The notes under the pieces were generated by a model. The model was not told the origin of the DNA. It was given only the letters and a program-made list of their open reading frames with translations, and did no database searches. Made by a program: the position numbers and the translations under genes. From contig NZ_AULO01000011.1 of assembly GCF_000422325.1 (NCBI RefSeq), forward strand, positions 124,001-188,000: a stretch of 64,000 bases of DNA, written 5' to 3'. Within the stretch, counting starts at the first letter, position 1; every line of letters begins with the position of its first letter. This document shows, piece by piece, positions 63,204 to 64,000 of this stretch. Source of the DNA: Marinospirillum minutulum DSM 6287. GTDB lineage: Bacteria > Pseudomonadota > Gammaproteobacteria > Pseudomonadales > Halomonadaceae.

Positions 63204-63923
63204 ATGAAAATAATAATGTTAAAAAAACCGACTATTGCAATAATTGAAGATAATAATGACCTTCAAGAAGAGCTTAGTTTTTTTCTGGAAGCTAAAGGTT
63301 TTGAGTGTTGGAATGCGACCAGTGCTGAAGATTTTTGGCGCAAATTACATTTACAAAAAGCCGATATATTTTTAGTGGATATCGGGTTGCCGGGCGAAGA
63401 TGGCTTTAGCCTTATTAGTCATTTAAGTAAGTTGGGTGATTTTGGTTTAGTTATTATTACTGCCAGAGGTGGTAAAAAAGACTATTTAAATGGTTTAAGT
63501 TTGGGTGCAGACCTTTATCTTGTAAAGCCAGTAAACTTTGCAGAGCTTAATGAAAAGTTAGAAGCCCTATGGCAGCGTATGCAGCTTGATAAACAGGAAG
63601 GTACTTTACCTTTAAAGGCAGAAAATAAAAGTCCTAACTGGGCAATAGACTACTCAGCTTGTAACCTTGTAAACCCTAAGGGAGAAAACTTACTTTTAAC
63701 ACAGCAAGAAAAAGAATTGTTAGCTCTACTTTTAGAGCAAACTAACCAAATACTTACCCGTACTTATTTGAATGATGTTTTATTCAGGCATCAAGACTAT
63801 TCAGAAGATACACACCGTGTTGATGTGATTGTTAGCCGTTTACGCAAAAAAGCCCGTGAGCAAGCATTTAACCTTCCACTTAAGTCTATTTTTGGTAAAG
63901 GTTTGGTTTTTATTGTTGAGTAA
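63204..63923 (+). CDS. OmpR-family response regulator
   Basis: A 239-residue regulator 19 bp after the kinase; both ATG 63204 and ATG 63216 are possible. Receiver: AIIEDNNDLQEELSF, phospho-acceptor Asp59 in FLVDIGLPGEDGFS, and Lys in LVKPVNFAEL. A winged-helix output follows (LTQQEKELLALLLEQTN, ending in IFGKGLVFIVE). Paired with the 7TMR sensor by co-directional position, unlike the two convergent pairs elsewhere in the window. Confidence 0.88.
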   Translation: MKIIMLKKPTIAIIEDNNDLQEELSFFLEAKGFECWNATSAEDFWRKLHLQKADIFLVDIGLPGEDGFSLISHLSKLGDFGLVIITARGGKKDYLNGLSLGADLYLVKPVNFAELNEKLEALWQRMQLDKQEGTLPLKAENKSPNWAIDYSACNLVNPKGENLLLTQQEKELLALLLEQTNQILTRTYLNDVLFRHQDYSEDTHRVDVIVSRLRKKAREQAFNLPLKSIFGKGLVFIVE

Positions 63924-63931
63924 TTAATAAG

Positions 63932-63965
63932 AAAAAAACCAGCCGTAGTGGAAGTCTAGGCTGGT
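63932..63965 (-). terminator. Minus-strand terminator at the right edge
   Basis: ACCAGCC (63938) pairs with GGCTGGT (63959); on the minus strand the stem is followed by seven T. It would end a minus-strand gene that lies to the right of the window. The last 35 bp show no gene. Confidence 0.55.
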
Positions 63966-64000
63966 AAAAGTGTGAAGCGTTTAAAATAATGTTGGGTTTA

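Noticed and set aside
1-64000. CRISPR array or tRNA genes
   Set aside because: No regularly spaced repeats and no tRNA-like cloverleaf were noticed. The absence was not tested by computation.

Overview
The window looks like a piece of a moderately AT-rich gammaproteobacterial chromosome. The housekeeping genes (B12 uptake and salvage, BCCT and AGCS transporters, RluF, YbaK, several two-component systems, cyclic-di-GMP proteins) would suit a free-living aquatic or marine lineage such as Oceanospirillales. That placement is inferred from gene content only; there is no rRNA or other marker here. No tRNA, rRNA or CRISPR array was recognised.

Layout. (1) 1-1.4 kb: the end of an integrated element (zinc-finger primase-like gene, AlpA-like regulator, XRE repressor) abutting the C-terminal 47 codons of a manganese exporter (mntP). 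(2) 1.5-7.8 kb: copper resistance, with a CopA-type ATPase, a small membrane protein, a cytochrome c, a CusS/CusR-like pair and a His/Met-rich cupredoxin. Two CopR-type boxes sit in the two divergent promoters. (3) 7.85-9.6 kb: a LexA-controlled umuDC operon with umuC broken by one missing base. (4) 9.97-16.4 kb: gene cassettes separated by attC sites, with no integron integrase (a CALIN). One cassette carries a two-gene SIR2-HerA antiphage system. (5) 16.4-31 kb: a defense island with Type I R-M (hsdMSR), an AAA ATPase whose DUF4276 partner is deleted, an AlbA_2 protein, recombinase and IS3 debris, a WYL regulator divergent from a long prokaryotic Argonaute with an apparently complete DEDD tetrad, and a collapsed second copy of part of the island. 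(6) 30.9-38.3 kb: core genes. (7) 38.4-46.4 kb: a cobalamin locus, cobC-cobS-cobT-btuD-btuC-btuF on the minus strand and riboswitch-btuB-cobO on the plus strand. (8) 46.5-53.4 kb: a frameshifted MmeI-like restriction-modification gene, then a complete Septu-type retron (RT, PtuA-like ATPase, PtuB-like HNH) with a readable msr-msd. (9) 53.5-64 kb: a heavy-metal-associated (HMA) protein, a lipoprotein, two sensor/regulator pairs, an EAL protein and a heme-PAS-GGDEF-EAL protein.

The main themes are defense and decay. At least five antiphage systems lie in two clusters. Several are broken by single-base or internal deletions (the MmeI-like gene, the DUF4276 partner, the recombinase), while SIR2-HerA, hsdMSR, the Argonaute and the retron read as intact. 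The features most worth following are the cassette-borne SIR2-HerA, the Argonaute with its WYL regulator, the retron ncRNA, and the mosaic remnant at 30.6-30.8 kb that records a past duplication of the island.
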